From contig CAXXMY010000011.1 in assembly GCA_963663635.2 (NCBI GenBank), forward strand, positions 434,001 through 498,000: a stretch of 64,000 nt of DNA, in the 5' to 3' direction. Positions 1 through 9,060 of this stretch are shown piece by piece. This DNA is from Poriferisodalis sp963663635 (GTDB taxonomy: Bacteria; Actinomycetota; Acidimicrobiia; Acidimicrobiales; Poriferisodalaceae). Numbering within the stretch: the first letter of the stretch is position 1; each line of letters starts with the position of its first letter. A model generated the notes under the pieces. That model saw only the letters and a program-made list of their open reading frames with translations, ran no database searches and was not told where the DNA came from. The position numbers and the translations under genes were made by a program.

Positions 1-2
1 GC

Positions 3-1346
3 ATGGACCCGCACGCGCACTGCTACGGCGGTCACCAGTTCGGCTCGTGGGCCGGTCAGCTCGGAGACGGCCGCGCCATCGCACTCGGTGAGATCCTCGA
101 CGTCACGGGGCAGCACCAAACGCTGCAGCTCAAGGGTGCAGGCCCCACGCCGTATTCCCGTACTGCTGACGGGCTCGCGGTGCTGCGCAGCTCGGTGCGC
201 GAATTCCTCTGCAGCGAGGCGATGGCGCATCTCGGCGTGCCGACGACGCGTGCCCTCAGCCTTGTCACCACGGGCGGCATGGTTATGCGGGACATGCTCT
301 ATGACGGCCACCCAGAACTCGAGCCCGGCGCGGTGGTGTGTCGAGTTGCACCCTCGTTCGTCAGGTTCGGCAACTTCGAGATCTTCGCCTCTCAGGGCGA
401 CGTCGAGACGTTGCGTACGCTGGCCGATTTCGTCATCGAAACCGAGTTCGAGCATCTGGCTGGCGAGCCCGCCCCGCAGCGATGCGTCCAGTTCTTCGAC
501 GAGGTCGTGCGGCGCACCGCGGACATGGTGTGCGAATGGCTGCGCGTGGGTTTCGTCCACGGCGTCATGAACACCGACAACATGTCGATCCTGGGCCTCA
601 CCATCGACTACGGCCCCTACGGCTGGCTCGACGACTACGACCCCGATTGGACGCCCAACACCACCGACGCTGCGCACCGGCGCTACCGGTTCGGCACCCA
701 GCCCCAGGTAGCGCAGTGGAACCTGATGCAACTCGCCAATGCGCTGTACCCGTTGGTGGGCGAAGCGGAAGGTCTGCAGGCGGCGCTCGATGCCTACGCG
801 CCGTACTTCGAGTTGAAGTGGTCGGCGATGATGGCCAGCAAACTCGGCCTGCCAGAGCTCGGCACCGATGTCGACCGTGAGCTGGCATCGGGCGTGCTGG
901 CAGTGCTGCGGCTGGTCGAGACCGACATGACGGTGTTCTGGCGTCGCCTCGCCACGATGGACACAGCCGACGGCATCGATCCGAACGAGCGCATGTTCCC
1001 GTTGGTCGACGCCTACTACCGACCTGACGAGGTCACCGACGAGCATCGATCAGCCACGAGCGAGTTCATCGAGGGCTACGCGGCCCGGATGCGGGGGCTG
1101 GGCATCGCCGACGCGACTCGGGCCGAGACGATGAACCGGGCCAATCCCAAGTACGTGCTGCGCAACTATCTGGCGCAGCTGGCGATCGACAGCGCAACAG
1201 CGGGCCGACCCGAAGCCATCGGCGAGCTGCTCGACGTGATGCGCCGTCCCTACGACGAACAGCCCGAGCGCGAGTCCTACGCAGCGCTGCGCCCCGATTG
1301 GGCACGCACGCGGGTCGGCTGCAGCCAGCTCTCCTGCAGTTCCTGA
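3..1346 (+). CDS. selO: SelO family protein adenylyltransferase (5' end cut off)
   Basis: SelO-type pseudokinases transfer AMP to Ser, Thr or Tyr of target proteins and are tied to redox homeostasis. The visible part opens with YGGHQFGSWAGQLGDGRAI, continues with LKGAGPTPYSRTADG and the active-site stretch HGVMNTDNMSILGLTIDYGP, and ends GCSQLSCSS, the Cys-bearing tail usual for bacterial SelO. About 450 residues are present. Family members carry several tens of residues before YGGHQFG, so the first Met here is probably internal and the true start lies before the window. The next gene follows after about 40 bases on the same strand. Confidence 0.93.
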   Translation: MDPHAHCYGGHQFGSWAGQLGDGRAIALGEILDVTGQHQTLQLKGAGPTPYSRTADGLAVLRSSVREFLCSEAMAHLGVPTTRALSLVTTGGMVMRDMLYDGHPELEPGAVVCRVAPSFVRFGNFEIFASQGDVETLRTLADFVIETEFEHLAGEPAPQRCVQFFDEVVRRTADMVCEWLRVGFVHGVMNTDNMSILGLTIDYGPYGWLDDYDPDWTPNTTDAAHRRYRFGTQPQVAQWNLMQLANALYPLVGEAEGLQAALDAYAPYFELKWSAMMASKLGLPELGTDVDRELASGVLAVLRLVETDMTVFWRRLATMDTADGIDPNERMFPLVDAYYRPDEVTDEHRSATSEFIEGYAARMRGLGIADATRAETMNRANPKYVLRNYLAQLAIDSATAGRPEAIGELLDVMRRPYDEQPERESYAALRPDWARTRVGCSQLSCSS

Positions 1347-1389
1347 CCGGCCCAGGGGTCGTCGCGAACCCGGCCGGTAACCTGCCGCC

Positions 1390-1620
1390 ATGGACATCCG
1401 CATCGGCATCACTCACGGCGGCCGCGAACTCAACGTTGAAGTCGATGACGATGCCGCCGAGAGCGCAGTCGCAGCCCTCGAGGGAGCTGTGAGCGGAGGC
1501 GCTTCGGTGCTCTGGCTGACTGATCGCAGCGGACGGCGCGTCGGCGTGCCCGTTGACAAGCTGGCGTTTCTCGAACTCGGTCCCGGCGGCGACCGGCGCA
1601 TTGGCTTTGCCGGAGACTGA
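1390..1620 (+). CDS. DUF3107 family protein
   Basis: This 76-residue protein opens MDIRIGITHGGRELNVEVDD and carries VPVDKLAFLELG followed by a C-terminal RRIGFAG. That is the pattern of DUF3107, a small actinobacterial family of unknown function. There are no signal peptide, membrane segments or cysteines, so it is probably cytoplasmic. It lies between selO and a sensor kinase on the same strand with gaps of 43 and 21 bases, so cotranscription is possible. The family assignment rests on sequence memory. Confidence 0.75.
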   Translation: MDIRIGITHGGRELNVEVDDDAAESAVAALEGAVSGGASVLWLTDRSGRRVGVPVDKLAFLELGPGGDRRIGFAGD

Positions 1621-1641
1621 CCCACGGCCGGGGCTCCACCC

Positions 1642-3195
1642 GTGAACCCCGATGACACACCGCGGGAGCACTTGCGACGGCTGATGTCGTGGTGGTCGCT
1701 GCTCGCCGATCTGTCGTTCTCGGACCTGTTGCTGTTCGTGCCCGGGCGGTTCGCGTCACTCGGGGAAATGCCCGATGGGCGTGGGGCTTACCCGTCGCGT
1801 GCAGATGCCGCGCCGGGGTTTCGGGGCCCCGACTCGGAACTGTCGGTCATCGGCCAGATTCGGCCGACGACGGGCCGCACCCTGTTCCGCGACGACCACG
1901 TCGGCCTCTGTGTGGCCGCCAGCGAGCGGCCCCTCGTCGCGGAGGCCTTCATCCGTGGCGTCATCGTGACCGGCGAGGGCCTGAGGGTGCCGGGGGACCG
2001 GCGTGCCCGCATCACCGCGGTGCCGGTCACCTTCGACGGCGAGACCGTCGCTGTCATGAGCAGCGAGGTGACACCCCGCTTCATTGACATTCGTGACCCA
2101 GGCGAGCTGGAGAGGACCTACATCGCGACATTCGGTCGTCTCGTCAACATGGTCGCGGCAGGGGCCTTCCCCTATCGCGGAACCGATGTCGAGAACGAGG
2201 AGGCCCCGCATGTCGGCGACGGCTTGTTCCTGACTGACGAGACGACGCGCATCGGATTCGCCTCGCCGAACGCAGTCAGCGCCCTGCACCGGATCGGTGT
2301 CGGGGGCAACGTGCAGGGACGGCGTGTCCGCGACCTGGACCTCGGACCCGACATCGTGGGGCGCGCGATGAGCGGGGGCATTCCCGTCGTCGCCGAATTC
2401 GAGCATCAGGCAGTGACGGTGCAGATGCAGGCCCTGCCGTTGACCGACACGCCCGTTCGGAACGCTCTCGTGCTGCTGCGCGACGTCACCGAGCTGCGAC
2501 GTCGCGACCGGCTGCTGATCTCCAAGGACGCAACCATCCGGGAGATCCATCACCGTGTGACGAACAATCTTCAGACGGTCTCGTCGCTGCTGCGCATCCA
2601 AGCCCGCCGGCTTGAGTCACGGGAGGCGAATCGAGCTCTGGAGGAGGCGGTCAGGCGCATCCGAGCAATTGCCTTGGTGCACCAGACGCTCTCGAGCGAG
2701 ACGACCGACGATGTCGATTTCTGCGATGTCGCTGAGACGCTGACTGAGACCATGCGCCAGAGCATCACGTTCCCTGAGCGTCCGATCGAGTTCAGCGTGA
2801 CGTGCGAGGCAGGCATGCTGCCGTCCCAGACGGCGACGACGCTGGCCGTGATCCTCAATGAGCTGCTTCAGAACGCCGTGGACCATGCATTCCCGCAGCT
2901 GTGGGAATTGGACGACAGGGAGTTTGCCGGTGCTCCGAGTCTGGATGACAATCCGATCGGCACCGTCGAGGTCGAGATCACTCGGCCGACGCCGGGCATG
3001 GTCTCGATGGCGGTACGAGACGACGGCGTGGGAATCAGGGCCGGCTACGACGTCGGGCGCGCCGGCGGGCTCGGAACCTCCATCGTGCGGGCCTTGTGCG
3101 GCACTGACCTCGGCGGCGCATATGACCTGAGGCGGCGCGACCCGGGGCCTGGCTCTGAGGCGCTTGTGCAGATCCCGCTGCGCACGATGGCGTGA
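1642..3195 (+). CDS. pdtaS: PdtaS-like sensor histidine kinase
   Basis: This is a cytosolic two-component sensor of the HisKA_2 type. The N-terminal half looks like the GAF-type sensor region of mycobacterial PdtaS, followed by a PAS-like segment. The phosphoacceptor motif REIHHRVTNNLQTVSSLL lies near residue 300, and an HATPase domain has the N-box ILNELLQNAVDHAF and the G1 motif DDGVGI. There are no membrane helices. PdtaS partners PdtaR, an ANTAR-domain RNA-binding regulator; no response regulator is seen beside it, so the partner must lie elsewhere. Translation starts at GTG 1642. The downstream neighbour is convergent. Confidence 0.85.
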   Translation: MNPDDTPREHLRRLMSWWSLLADLSFSDLLLFVPGRFASLGEMPDGRGAYPSRADAAPGFRGPDSELSVIGQIRPTTGRTLFRDDHVGLCVAASERPLVAEAFIRGVIVTGEGLRVPGDRRARITAVPVTFDGETVAVMSSEVTPRFIDIRDPGELERTYIATFGRLVNMVAAGAFPYRGTDVENEEAPHVGDGLFLTDETTRIGFASPNAVSALHRIGVGGNVQGRRVRDLDLGPDIVGRAMSGGIPVVAEFEHQAVTVQMQALPLTDTPVRNALVLLRDVTELRRRDRLLISKDATIREIHHRVTNNLQTVSSLLRIQARRLESREANRALEEAVRRIRAIALVHQTLSSETTDDVDFCDVAETLTETMRQSITFPERPIEFSVTCEAGMLPSQTATTLAVILNELLQNAVDHAFPQLWELDDREFAGAPSLDDNPIGTVEVEITRPTPGMVSMAVRDDGVGIRAGYDVGRAGGLGTSIVRALCGTDLGGAYDLRRRDPGPGSEALVQIPLRTMA

Positions 3196-3297
3196 GCCTG
3201 ATTGCTGCGCGCTAGGAGACAGCGATGCGCGAGGCGCGCTCAGCAGTGCGCTCTTCCGCCTACGGGGATTGCGATGCTGCCGGGGCGCCGGGGAGGA

Positions 3298-4248
3298 CTA
3301 GCGATTGCCCTCCAGCGGGTTCACCGGGGTGACAAGTCGCAGCGCATCCGGCTCCCACTCGATTCGAAGCTCGTCGACGGTACCGAGGTGATCGCCGTCG
3401 AGTTGGTGTTCGAACGGCTGGCTGCCCGACACGGTCACGGTGTGCACGTCGTTGGCGCGATGGATCACCGAGGGGTGGATGCTGTCGAGGCTGCCGCTCG
3501 ATCGAAACACTGCACTGAGCACTTCCAACGCATCCGGGCCACGAAGCGACCGCAGTGCGATCACCGACAGGCCCGTGTGCAAGGTGGCTGCGGGAGCGAT
3601 CCGTATGGGAATGCTGCCGAGAAAGGTGTATGGGTCAGTGTTCAACACCACCACGAAGAAACAGCCGTCGGTGGGCGCAGTGCCCGGCGTTCCCTCGTGC
3701 AACGTCATCGTCGGTTTCGTCCGGTCATAGCGCCGCAGCCAGGTGTGTGCACCGGCGAGCAGAAACAGCGGGTGCCCGAGGTAGCGCTTGAGGGTCGGGT
3801 GACGCTCGACCTGCTTGACGATGGCGGCGTCGAGACCCATCCCGCAGTGAAACAGGAAGTAGCGGCCATTCGTGCGGCCAAGTCCGACCTGCCCGACGTT
3901 GCCGACGTCGAGGGCTTCGAGCACGGACTGGGTCGCGTCGAGCGGATTGTCGGGAGTGCCGATGGTGCGCGCGAACACGTTCGTCGAGCCGCCAGGCAGC
4001 GCGGCCAGCGCGCAATCGGTGCCGGCGATCCCGTTCGCCGCCTCGTTCAGCGTTCCGTCGCCGCCGAGCACCACGACGACCTCCGTGCCGGTCATCGCTG
4101 CGCCCCGCGCCAAGCGCGCTGCATGGCCTCGACGATTCGTGAAGGCAACCTCGGTGTCATGCCGTTCCGACAGAGCCGTGTGGATTTGCACCCGCGTGCG
4201 TGCCGTCGTCGACGACGCGGAGTCGTTGACCAGCAGCAAGACACGCAC
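3298..4248 (-). CDS. Diacylglycerol kinase-family lipid kinase
   Basis: This 316-residue protein belongs to the DAGK/YegS/sphingosine kinase family, which phosphorylates lipid hydroxyls with ATP. The nucleotide-binding motif is VVVLGGDGTLNEAANG, and ALPGGSTNVFARTIG matches the second conserved loop. The C-terminal half shows the beta-sandwich typical of the family. It has no predicted membrane helix. The substrate (diacylglycerol, phosphatidylinositol mannoside precursor or another lipid) cannot be told from sequence. It is transcribed away from etfB across a 140-base region that holds the repeat at 4281-4376. Confidence 0.88.
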   Translation of the reverse strand: MRVLLLVNDSASSTTARTRVQIHTALSERHDTEVAFTNRRGHAARLARGAAMTGTEVVVVLGGDGTLNEAANGIAGTDCALAALPGGSTNVFARTIGTPDNPLDATQSVLEALDVGNVGQVGLGRTNGRYFLFHCGMGLDAAIVKQVERHPTLKRYLGHPLFLLAGAHTWLRRYDRTKPTMTLHEGTPGTAPTDGCFFVVVLNTDPYTFLGSIPIRIAPAATLHTGLSVIALRSLRGPDALEVLSAVFRSSGSLDSIHPSVIHRANDVHTVTVSGSQPFEHQLDGDHLGTVDELRIEWEPDALRLVTPVNPLEGNR

Positions 4249-4280
4249 GCCACAGTCTCACCGGTCAATGCTCACTTGCG

Positions 4281-4376
4281 GTGTGGCAACGAGAATGCGA
4301 GTCGGCTGGCTCTTGTTTGATGCGAGCTTGCGAGCACCATCAAATGACTAGTGTGGCAACGAGAATGTGAGTCGGC
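4281..4376. repeat. Two 26-bp direct repeats upstream of etfB
   Basis: GTGTGGCAACGAGAATG occurs at 4281 and again at 4351, and each copy continues into YGAGTCGGC; the spacing is 70 bases. In the second copy ACGAGA (4359-4364) pairs with TCTCGT (4381-4386), so a hairpin would end three bases before the etfB start codon. The first copy carries a weaker version. Between them lies another inverted pair, TTTGAT and ATCAAA. The arrangement suggests an operator or RNA control element, but its function is not known. Confidence 0.6.
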
Positions 4377-4389
4377 AGACTCTCGTTCC

Positions 4390-5169
4390 ATGAAGGTCGT
4401 TGTGTGCGTCAAGCAGATCCCTGATCCGGCGGTTCCGGGCCAACTGGATCCCGACACCGGGAGGCTTCGGCGGGACGACAAGCTGATCCTGGACGAGTCC
4501 GATTCGTACGGCGTCGAGATGGCGCTGCAGCTCGTCGAGGCCGCTGGCGGCGGCGAGGTCTCGCTCGTATCGATGGCACCTCGTGCCGAGACGAGCGGTC
4601 TGCGTACTGCACTGGCGATGGGCGCCGACGGTGCTGTGCTCATCAGTGACGATGGGCTTGCAGGCAGCGACGCGCTCGGCACAGCCAAAGCGCTCGGCGC
4701 TGCTATCGGCGGCATGGATGCCGACTTGGTGCTGGCCGGCACCGAGTCGAGCGACGGCTACACCGGCACGGTTCCCGAGATGGTTGCCGGCGTGCTCGCG
4801 CTGCCGTCGGTGACGTTCGCAAAGCACATCGAGATCGCCGACGGCATCGCCAAGGTGCAACGACAGACCGAGGCCGGATACGACCAGGTCGAGTGTGCGC
4901 TGCCGGCGGTGGTTTCGGTCACCGCCGGTGTCGTCGAGCCCCGCTACCCGTCGTTCAAGGGAATCATGGCGGCCAAGAAGAAGCCGGTCGACCACAAGGA
5001 CCTCGCAGCGCTGGGACTCGAAGCATCCGCGGTGGGTGCGCAGGGTTCCCGCCAGGAAACGGTCAGCGTGACCGATGCACTCGAGCGTGAAGCCGGCGAG
5101 ATCGTCACCGACGAAGGCGATGCGCACAACAACATCGTCGAGTTCCTCACCGAACTCAAGGTCATCTGA
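4390..5169 (+). CDS. etfB: Electron transfer flavoprotein beta subunit
   Basis: EtfB with EtfA forms the FAD/AMP heterodimer that collects electrons from acyl-CoA and other dehydrogenases and passes them to ETF:quinone oxidoreductase. The sequence opens MKVVVCVKQIPDPAVPG and holds the signature LVLAGTESSDGYTG, at about 259 residues, which is normal. I chose ATG 4390 because it gives the canonical N-terminus; an in-frame upstream extension would run into the repeat element. No clear Shine-Dalgarno is visible, because the bases before the ATG belong to the repeat hairpin. etfA follows 72 bases downstream. Confidence 0.95.
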   Translation: MKVVVCVKQIPDPAVPGQLDPDTGRLRRDDKLILDESDSYGVEMALQLVEAAGGGEVSLVSMAPRAETSGLRTALAMGADGAVLISDDGLAGSDALGTAKALGAAIGGMDADLVLAGTESSDGYTGTVPEMVAGVLALPSVTFAKHIEIADGIAKVQRQTEAGYDQVECALPAVVSVTAGVVEPRYPSFKGIMAAKKKPVDHKDLAALGLEASAVGAQGSRQETVSVTDALEREAGEIVTDEGDAHNNIVEFLTELKVI

Positions 5170-5241
5170 GCGCGCCGGACCGAGTCAGCAGCCCGAGCCC
5201 CGCGAGCACGCTCGCCACGATCACAACAGGAACGACACGCA

Positions 5242-6204
5242 ATGACGCTTGCAACAATTCTGCTCTTCGCCGAAGGTGACGCTGACGGCCCCTCCAGTCT
5301 CACACTGGAACTGGCCGCAAAGGCCCGGACCTTGGCCGACACTGTGAACGCCTTTGTGCCGGCGCACGGCGAGGCGATGGCCGCCGAGCTGGGCGCGCAT
5401 GGCGTTTCCACTGTGTACGCGCTCGAAGGGCTCGGCGAACGCTTGGTCGGCGTCCACGCTGCCGCCGCACTCGCCACCCATGTCGAAGCCACCGCCCCCG
5501 ACGCCGTGCTCTTCGGACAGACGGCCGACGGTCGCGATACCGCTGCTCGACTCGCGGTGCTGCTCGACCGCCCCGTGGTCACCAACAATGTGGGCGCTGA
5601 GGTCTCAGACGGCGGCCTCGTCGTGGAGGAACCGATCTTCGGCGGCACGCAGAACATGTTCACCGCGTACCGCGCACCTGCTCCCGCATTGGCGCTGTTC
5701 CGCCCCAAGAGCTTCGAGGCAGAAGCGTGCGGCGGCGATGCCGCCTCCGTCGAGACCGTGACGGCCGTCGATCCGGGAGATGCCGGGCGAGCCGTGATCA
5801 CTGGTCGCCACGCAGAGCAGCGTTCGGGCCCGCAACTTGACGACGCCGCTGTGGTGGTATCGGGAGGACGCGGGCTGGGACAGCCCGAGGCCTACTCGAT
5901 GGTCGATGAACTGGCCGGCTTGCTGGGTGCCGCTTCTGGTGCCTCACGCGCCATCGTGGATGCCGGCTGGGTGCCCTACGCCAAGCAGGTCGGGCAGACC
6001 GGCAAGGTCGTGAAGCCAAACGTCTACATCGCGTGCGGCATTTCAGGTGCCACGCAGCATCTCGTGGGCATGAAGGGCTCCAAGAACATCGTGGCCATCA
6101 ACAAAGACCCTGAGGCACCGATCTTCGGGGTGGCCGACCTGGGCATCGTCGGCGACGTGCACAAAGTCATGCCCGCTTTGATCGAGACGCTCAAATCCCG
6201 CTGA
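5242..6204 (+). CDS. etfA: Electron transfer flavoprotein alpha subunit
   Basis: EtfA carries the FAD-binding C-terminal domain of ETF. The N-terminal domain (residues 1-185) is the weakly conserved alpha/beta half. The C-terminal domain has VVSGGRGLGQPEAYSMVDEL, AKQVGQTGKVVKPNVYIACG and GISGATQHLVGMKGSKNIVA, which bind FAD. Its length of 320 residues is typical. It follows etfB on the same strand and is probably cotranscribed; the next gene is convergent after 34 bases. Confidence 0.96.
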   Translation: MTLATILLFAEGDADGPSSLTLELAAKARTLADTVNAFVPAHGEAMAAELGAHGVSTVYALEGLGERLVGVHAAAALATHVEATAPDAVLFGQTADGRDTAARLAVLLDRPVVTNNVGAEVSDGGLVVEEPIFGGTQNMFTAYRAPAPALALFRPKSFEAEACGGDAASVETVTAVDPGDAGRAVITGRHAEQRSGPQLDDAAVVVSGGRGLGQPEAYSMVDELAGLLGAASGASRAIVDAGWVPYAKQVGQTGKVVKPNVYIACGISGATQHLVGMKGSKNIVAINKDPEAPIFGVADLGIVGDVHKVMPALIETLKSR

Positions 6205-6238
6205 GGTAGCCGTCGTCCCAGGTCTCGGGATGACACCT

Positions 6239-7003
6239 CTAGACGAGGGGCCAGGGCCAGTGGCGGCTGCCGTCGTCGGACGGGTACTGCCCGAACTCGC
6301 TGAGCCATTCAGCCCGTTGGATGAGCGCGTCCGTTTCCTCGGGGCGCAGCCATTCGGCCAGCTCCGCCGGCGGCGATGCGGCGGCGGTGACTGCTGATGC
6401 GAGCTCTTCGCCGAACGGCTGGCCTCCGAAGTCCCAGATGACAGTACGCAGCTTGAAGTCCTCGGCGAAGCAGAGGCCTTGGTCGATGCCGTAGATCGGC
6501 CCCCATCTTGAGGCAAGGCAGTGTCCTGACTTGCGGTCGGTGTTGTTTGCGAGCAAGTCGAAGGCGCAGATTCTCTGCAGGTCTTGATGGTGTTCGTCCT
6601 CTTTGACCAGGGTGAAGTAGTGCTGCTCGAAGTGCGCATCGATGAAGAGCTGAACTGAGCCCACGCCGAAGGGTCCGTCGCGCTCGACGGTTGCCGGAAT
6701 GATGTTCCAGCCGAGTGCCTGCGACAGCTCGAAGGCTGCAATCTCGCGGCGGTACAGCCCGGACGGGAAATCCCACAACGGGCGCTCGCCACGTTCTGGC
6801 TTGTAGATGGCCGCGGTGGGCGTCGTCGGATGATCGATGCGGACCAGAAACGTGGCGTTGCTGCTGTACGGCATGCGACCGAGGACTTCGATCTCGCCGT
6901 TGTGCAGCACGCTCAGCGCCTCTGCGTTGGGCGCGTCCCAGATGACCGGCAGCTCGAGCTTCGAGCCGTCGTCGTCGGTGGGAAGCAGATGATGCGGAGC
7001 CAT
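6239..7003 (-). CDS. SCO1664 family protein, PI3/4-kinase-like fold
   Basis: This 254-residue protein matches the actinobacterial SCO1664 family, which is distantly related to phosphatidylinositol 3/4-kinases. Visible landmarks are YKPERGERPLWDFPSGLYRR near residue 70, a probable nucleotide-binding Lys, then FDLLANNTDRKSGH and IDQGLCFAED, which look like the catalytic and metal-binding loops. It is the last gene of a three-gene minus-strand set with the DUF3090 protein and the MSMEG_4193-type mutase, an association conserved across Actinobacteria. The substrate is unknown. Start ATG 7003 overlaps nothing and leaves 20 bases to the DUF3090 stop. Confidence 0.85.
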   Translation of the reverse strand: MAPHHLLPTDDDGSKLELPVIWDAPNAEALSVLHNGEIEVLGRMPYSSNATFLVRIDHPTTPTAAIYKPERGERPLWDFPSGLYRREIAAFELSQALGWNIIPATVERDGPFGVGSVQLFIDAHFEQHYFTLVKEDEHHQDLQRICAFDLLANNTDRKSGHCLASRWGPIYGIDQGLCFAEDFKLRTVIWDFGGQPFGEELASAVTAAASPPAELAEWLRPEETDALIQRAEWLSEFGQYPSDDGSRHWPWPLV

Positions 7004-7023
7004 GTGGTGCTGGGACGAGTCGC

Positions 7024-7521
7024 TCAGGAAGCGGGCGGTCGATGTCCGTTGCGCATGCCGAAATCGCGGCCGTCTTCAACGAGCAGCATCGCCTGTGTCG
7101 CAAACCCCAGTGCCATGCCGAAGTCGAGATGAAACCGGGCTCGGCCCCCTGAGCGCTCAGAGTCGTCGGATTCGATCGCCGGTTCTGCGTCGTCATCGTC
7201 GTCGCTGTCGTCAATCTCCTCGGCGATGACGACGATCACCTTGGCGTCCGCGTCCAGTCCGGTCGCGAGGCGCCCGACCGTCCAGGCGGCCGTCACCGGT
7301 TCGTGCAGGCTGCCGACGTCCGCTGCAGGGCCGTCGAAGTCCTCGCGCTCGAGCAGCTCCGACAGCAGATTCGCCAGCGCCCAGATCTGGCCCTTCTCGA
7401 GCTTGAGCGACACCACATGGCCCGAATCGCTGGCCTGAAGGAAGAAGATTCGCTGCCCGGGCGGCCCGACAGTCCCGGCCACGAACGTGTCGGGATTGCG
7501 CAGGTCGAAGTCATCAGCCAT
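7024..7521 (-). CDS. DUF3090 family protein
   Basis: This protein of about 165 residues starts MADDFDLRNPDTFVAGTVGP and includes GQRIFFLQASDSG and LEKGQIWALANLLSELL, the hallmarks of DUF3090. I used ATG 7521 rather than an in-frame Met eleven codons upstream because the family begins at MADDFDL. A strongly acidic stretch (EEIDDSDDDDDAEPAIESDD) sits in the middle. DUF3090 proteins have no assigned biochemistry; they travel with the kinase-like and mutase-like partners found on either side here. Confidence 0.88.
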   Translation of the reverse strand: MADDFDLRNPDTFVAGTVGPPGQRIFFLQASDSGHVVSLKLEKGQIWALANLLSELLEREDFDGPAADVGSLHEPVTAAWTVGRLATGLDADAKVIVVIAEEIDDSDDDDDAEPAIESDDSERSGGRARFHLDFGMALGFATQAMLLVEDGRDFGMRNGHRPPAS

Positions 7522-7593
7522 GTGTGCGGTTCCTCCCGAGGGCGCTGCGGGCACTGATTCTGGGACGACTGGGCTGTCCGATACTGCACCCAG

Positions 7594-8232
7594 TCATGCG
7601 GGCACGAGTGCGGAGAGATCGTCGGTGCTGTTGGTGGCCAGCACCATCGGACCGTCGTTCGTATACAGGATCGCAGTCACCGAGCAGGGGGACACCACTA
7701 TCCGCTGGAACAAGTCCAGATGAGTTCCCATCGCGTCGGCCACCAAGGCACGGATCGGGTCGGCATGGCTGACCGCCACGACGGTGCGGCCGCGATGTCG
7801 CGCTGCCAAGTCGGCCGCAGCGTTGCAGATACGCGTCTGCATCTGGCGGAACGACTCGCCGTCCGGGAATCGAAAACCGCTGGGGTAACGCTGCACGCTC
7901 GACCACGCAGCGAGTTTGCGAAGCTGTGCGAGCTTACGTCCGGTCCAACGGCCCATGTCGAGTTCGTTCAAGCCTTCGTGGGTCGCCAGTGTGCGGGCCA
8001 CCGCCTTGGCAATCGGCGCGGCGGTCTCCTGCGCTCGTTCGAGCGGGCTTGCATACACAGCTGCCGGGCGCCGTGGGGTCGCGGCGATCCGTTCGGCCAC
8101 TCGTTGCGCTTGTATCGTCCCAGCCTCCGAGAGGTGCACTCCGGGTCGGCGGCCATAGAGCTCGACGCCCGTCGTCGGCGTCAGGCCGTGCCGCACGAGC
8201 AGCAGCAGCGTCGGTCGGGTTGGGGCAGCCAT
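7594..8232 (-). CDS. MSMEG_4193-type histidine phosphatase/phosphomutase
   Basis: This is a 212-residue member of the phosphoglycerate mutase superfamily. The catalytic RHG motif is in LLLVRHGLTPTTG, the second conserved Arg in ASPLERAQETA, and the second catalytic His in SHADPIRALVADAMG. The family is the third member of the actinobacterial trio with DUF3090 and SCO1664-like proteins, and has been proposed to act as a phosphomutase because its partner resembles a lipid kinase. ATG 8232 (MAAPTRPT) gives the normal N-terminus. It is divergent from the UDG gene, with 93 bases between the starts. Confidence 0.88.
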   Translation of the reverse strand: MAAPTRPTLLLLVRHGLTPTTGVELYGRRPGVHLSEAGTIQAQRVAERIAATPRRPAAVYASPLERAQETAAPIAKAVARTLATHEGLNELDMGRWTGRKLAQLRKLAAWSSVQRYPSGFRFPDGESFRQMQTRICNAAADLAARHRGRTVVAVSHADPIRALVADAMGTHLDLFQRIVVSPCSVTAILYTNDGPMVLATNSTDDLSALVPA

Positions 8233-8325
8233 CGGGTGGACGGTAGCCGTCGGCGCCACCCGACCCGCTGAACCAGCGTCGGTGGCCCATGGCTGCACGC
8301 GTCCGCTGGTGGCACAATCGAACCG

Positions 8326-9060
8326 ATGGGTGCAACCCCGCGCGTCGGCGGTGACGACCGAGACAGTAGGGCTCGCCGGGCAGCGCTCGAGTTGTTGAAC
8401 AACGAGGTCGTCGAGTGCCGACGCTGCCCCAGGCTCGTTGCTTGGCGTGAAGAAACGGCGACGGTCAAACGCGCGGCATACGCGGCCGAGGACTATTGGG
8501 GACGCGGCGTGCCGGGCTTCGGAGATCCGGCGGCCGCGATTGTGCTGGTCGGTCTTGCGCCGGCTGCGCACGGCGCGAACCGGACCGGACGGATGTTCAC
8601 CGGAGACCGTTCCGGCGACTTCCTGTACTCAGCGCTCCACCGTTGCGGTCTCGCAAACCAGCCAACCTCGTATCGCTCCGGTGACGGACTGGCGCTGAGC
8701 GACGCCTACATCACCGCAGCCGTGCGATGCGCGCCGCCGGCCAACAAGCCGACGCCTGCCGAACGAGACGCCTGCCGGCCCTTCCTCGAACGCGAGCTCG
8801 CATTTCTGAGCAACGCCAGAGTCGCAGTGGCGTTGGGCGCCTTCGCCTATGGGGTGCTGTGCGGGCTCGGAAGTGTGCGCCCCCGGCCCCGCTTCGGCCA
8901 CGGCGCAACCGTCGAGGTGCCGTCACTTGGCTCCATCTCTCACATCGTGTGCTCGTTCCATCCCAGCCAGCAGAACACGTTCACCGGTCGGCTCACACCC
9001 GAGATGGCCGATACGGTGCTGCTTCATGCTCGTCGGCTGGCGAATCTGCCGCCCGCCTGA
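8326..9060 (+). CDS. Type 5 uracil-DNA glycosylase (UDGb)
   Basis: This glycosylase removes uracil and other deaminated bases from DNA to start base-excision repair. It has the family 5 motif A GLAPAAHGANRTGRMFTGD and motif B HPSQQNTFTGRLT. Four cysteines (two in ECRRCPRLV, one in VRCAPPANKP, one in RDACRPF) are placed to bind a 4Fe-4S cluster. Length 244 residues is normal. Motif A lacks the polar catalytic residue of family 4, as expected for UDGb. The lipoprotein gene downstream overlaps its 3' end in another frame. Confidence 0.92.
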   Translation: MGATPRVGGDDRDSRARRAALELLNNEVVECRRCPRLVAWREETATVKRAAYAAEDYWGRGVPGFGDPAAAIVLVGLAPAAHGANRTGRMFTGDRSGDFLYSALHRCGLANQPTSYRSGDGLALSDAYITAAVRCAPPANKPTPAERDACRPFLERELAFLSNARVAVALGAFAYGVLCGLGSVRPRPRFGHGATVEVPSLGSISHIVCSFHPSQQNTFTGRLTPEMADTVLLHARRLANLPPA

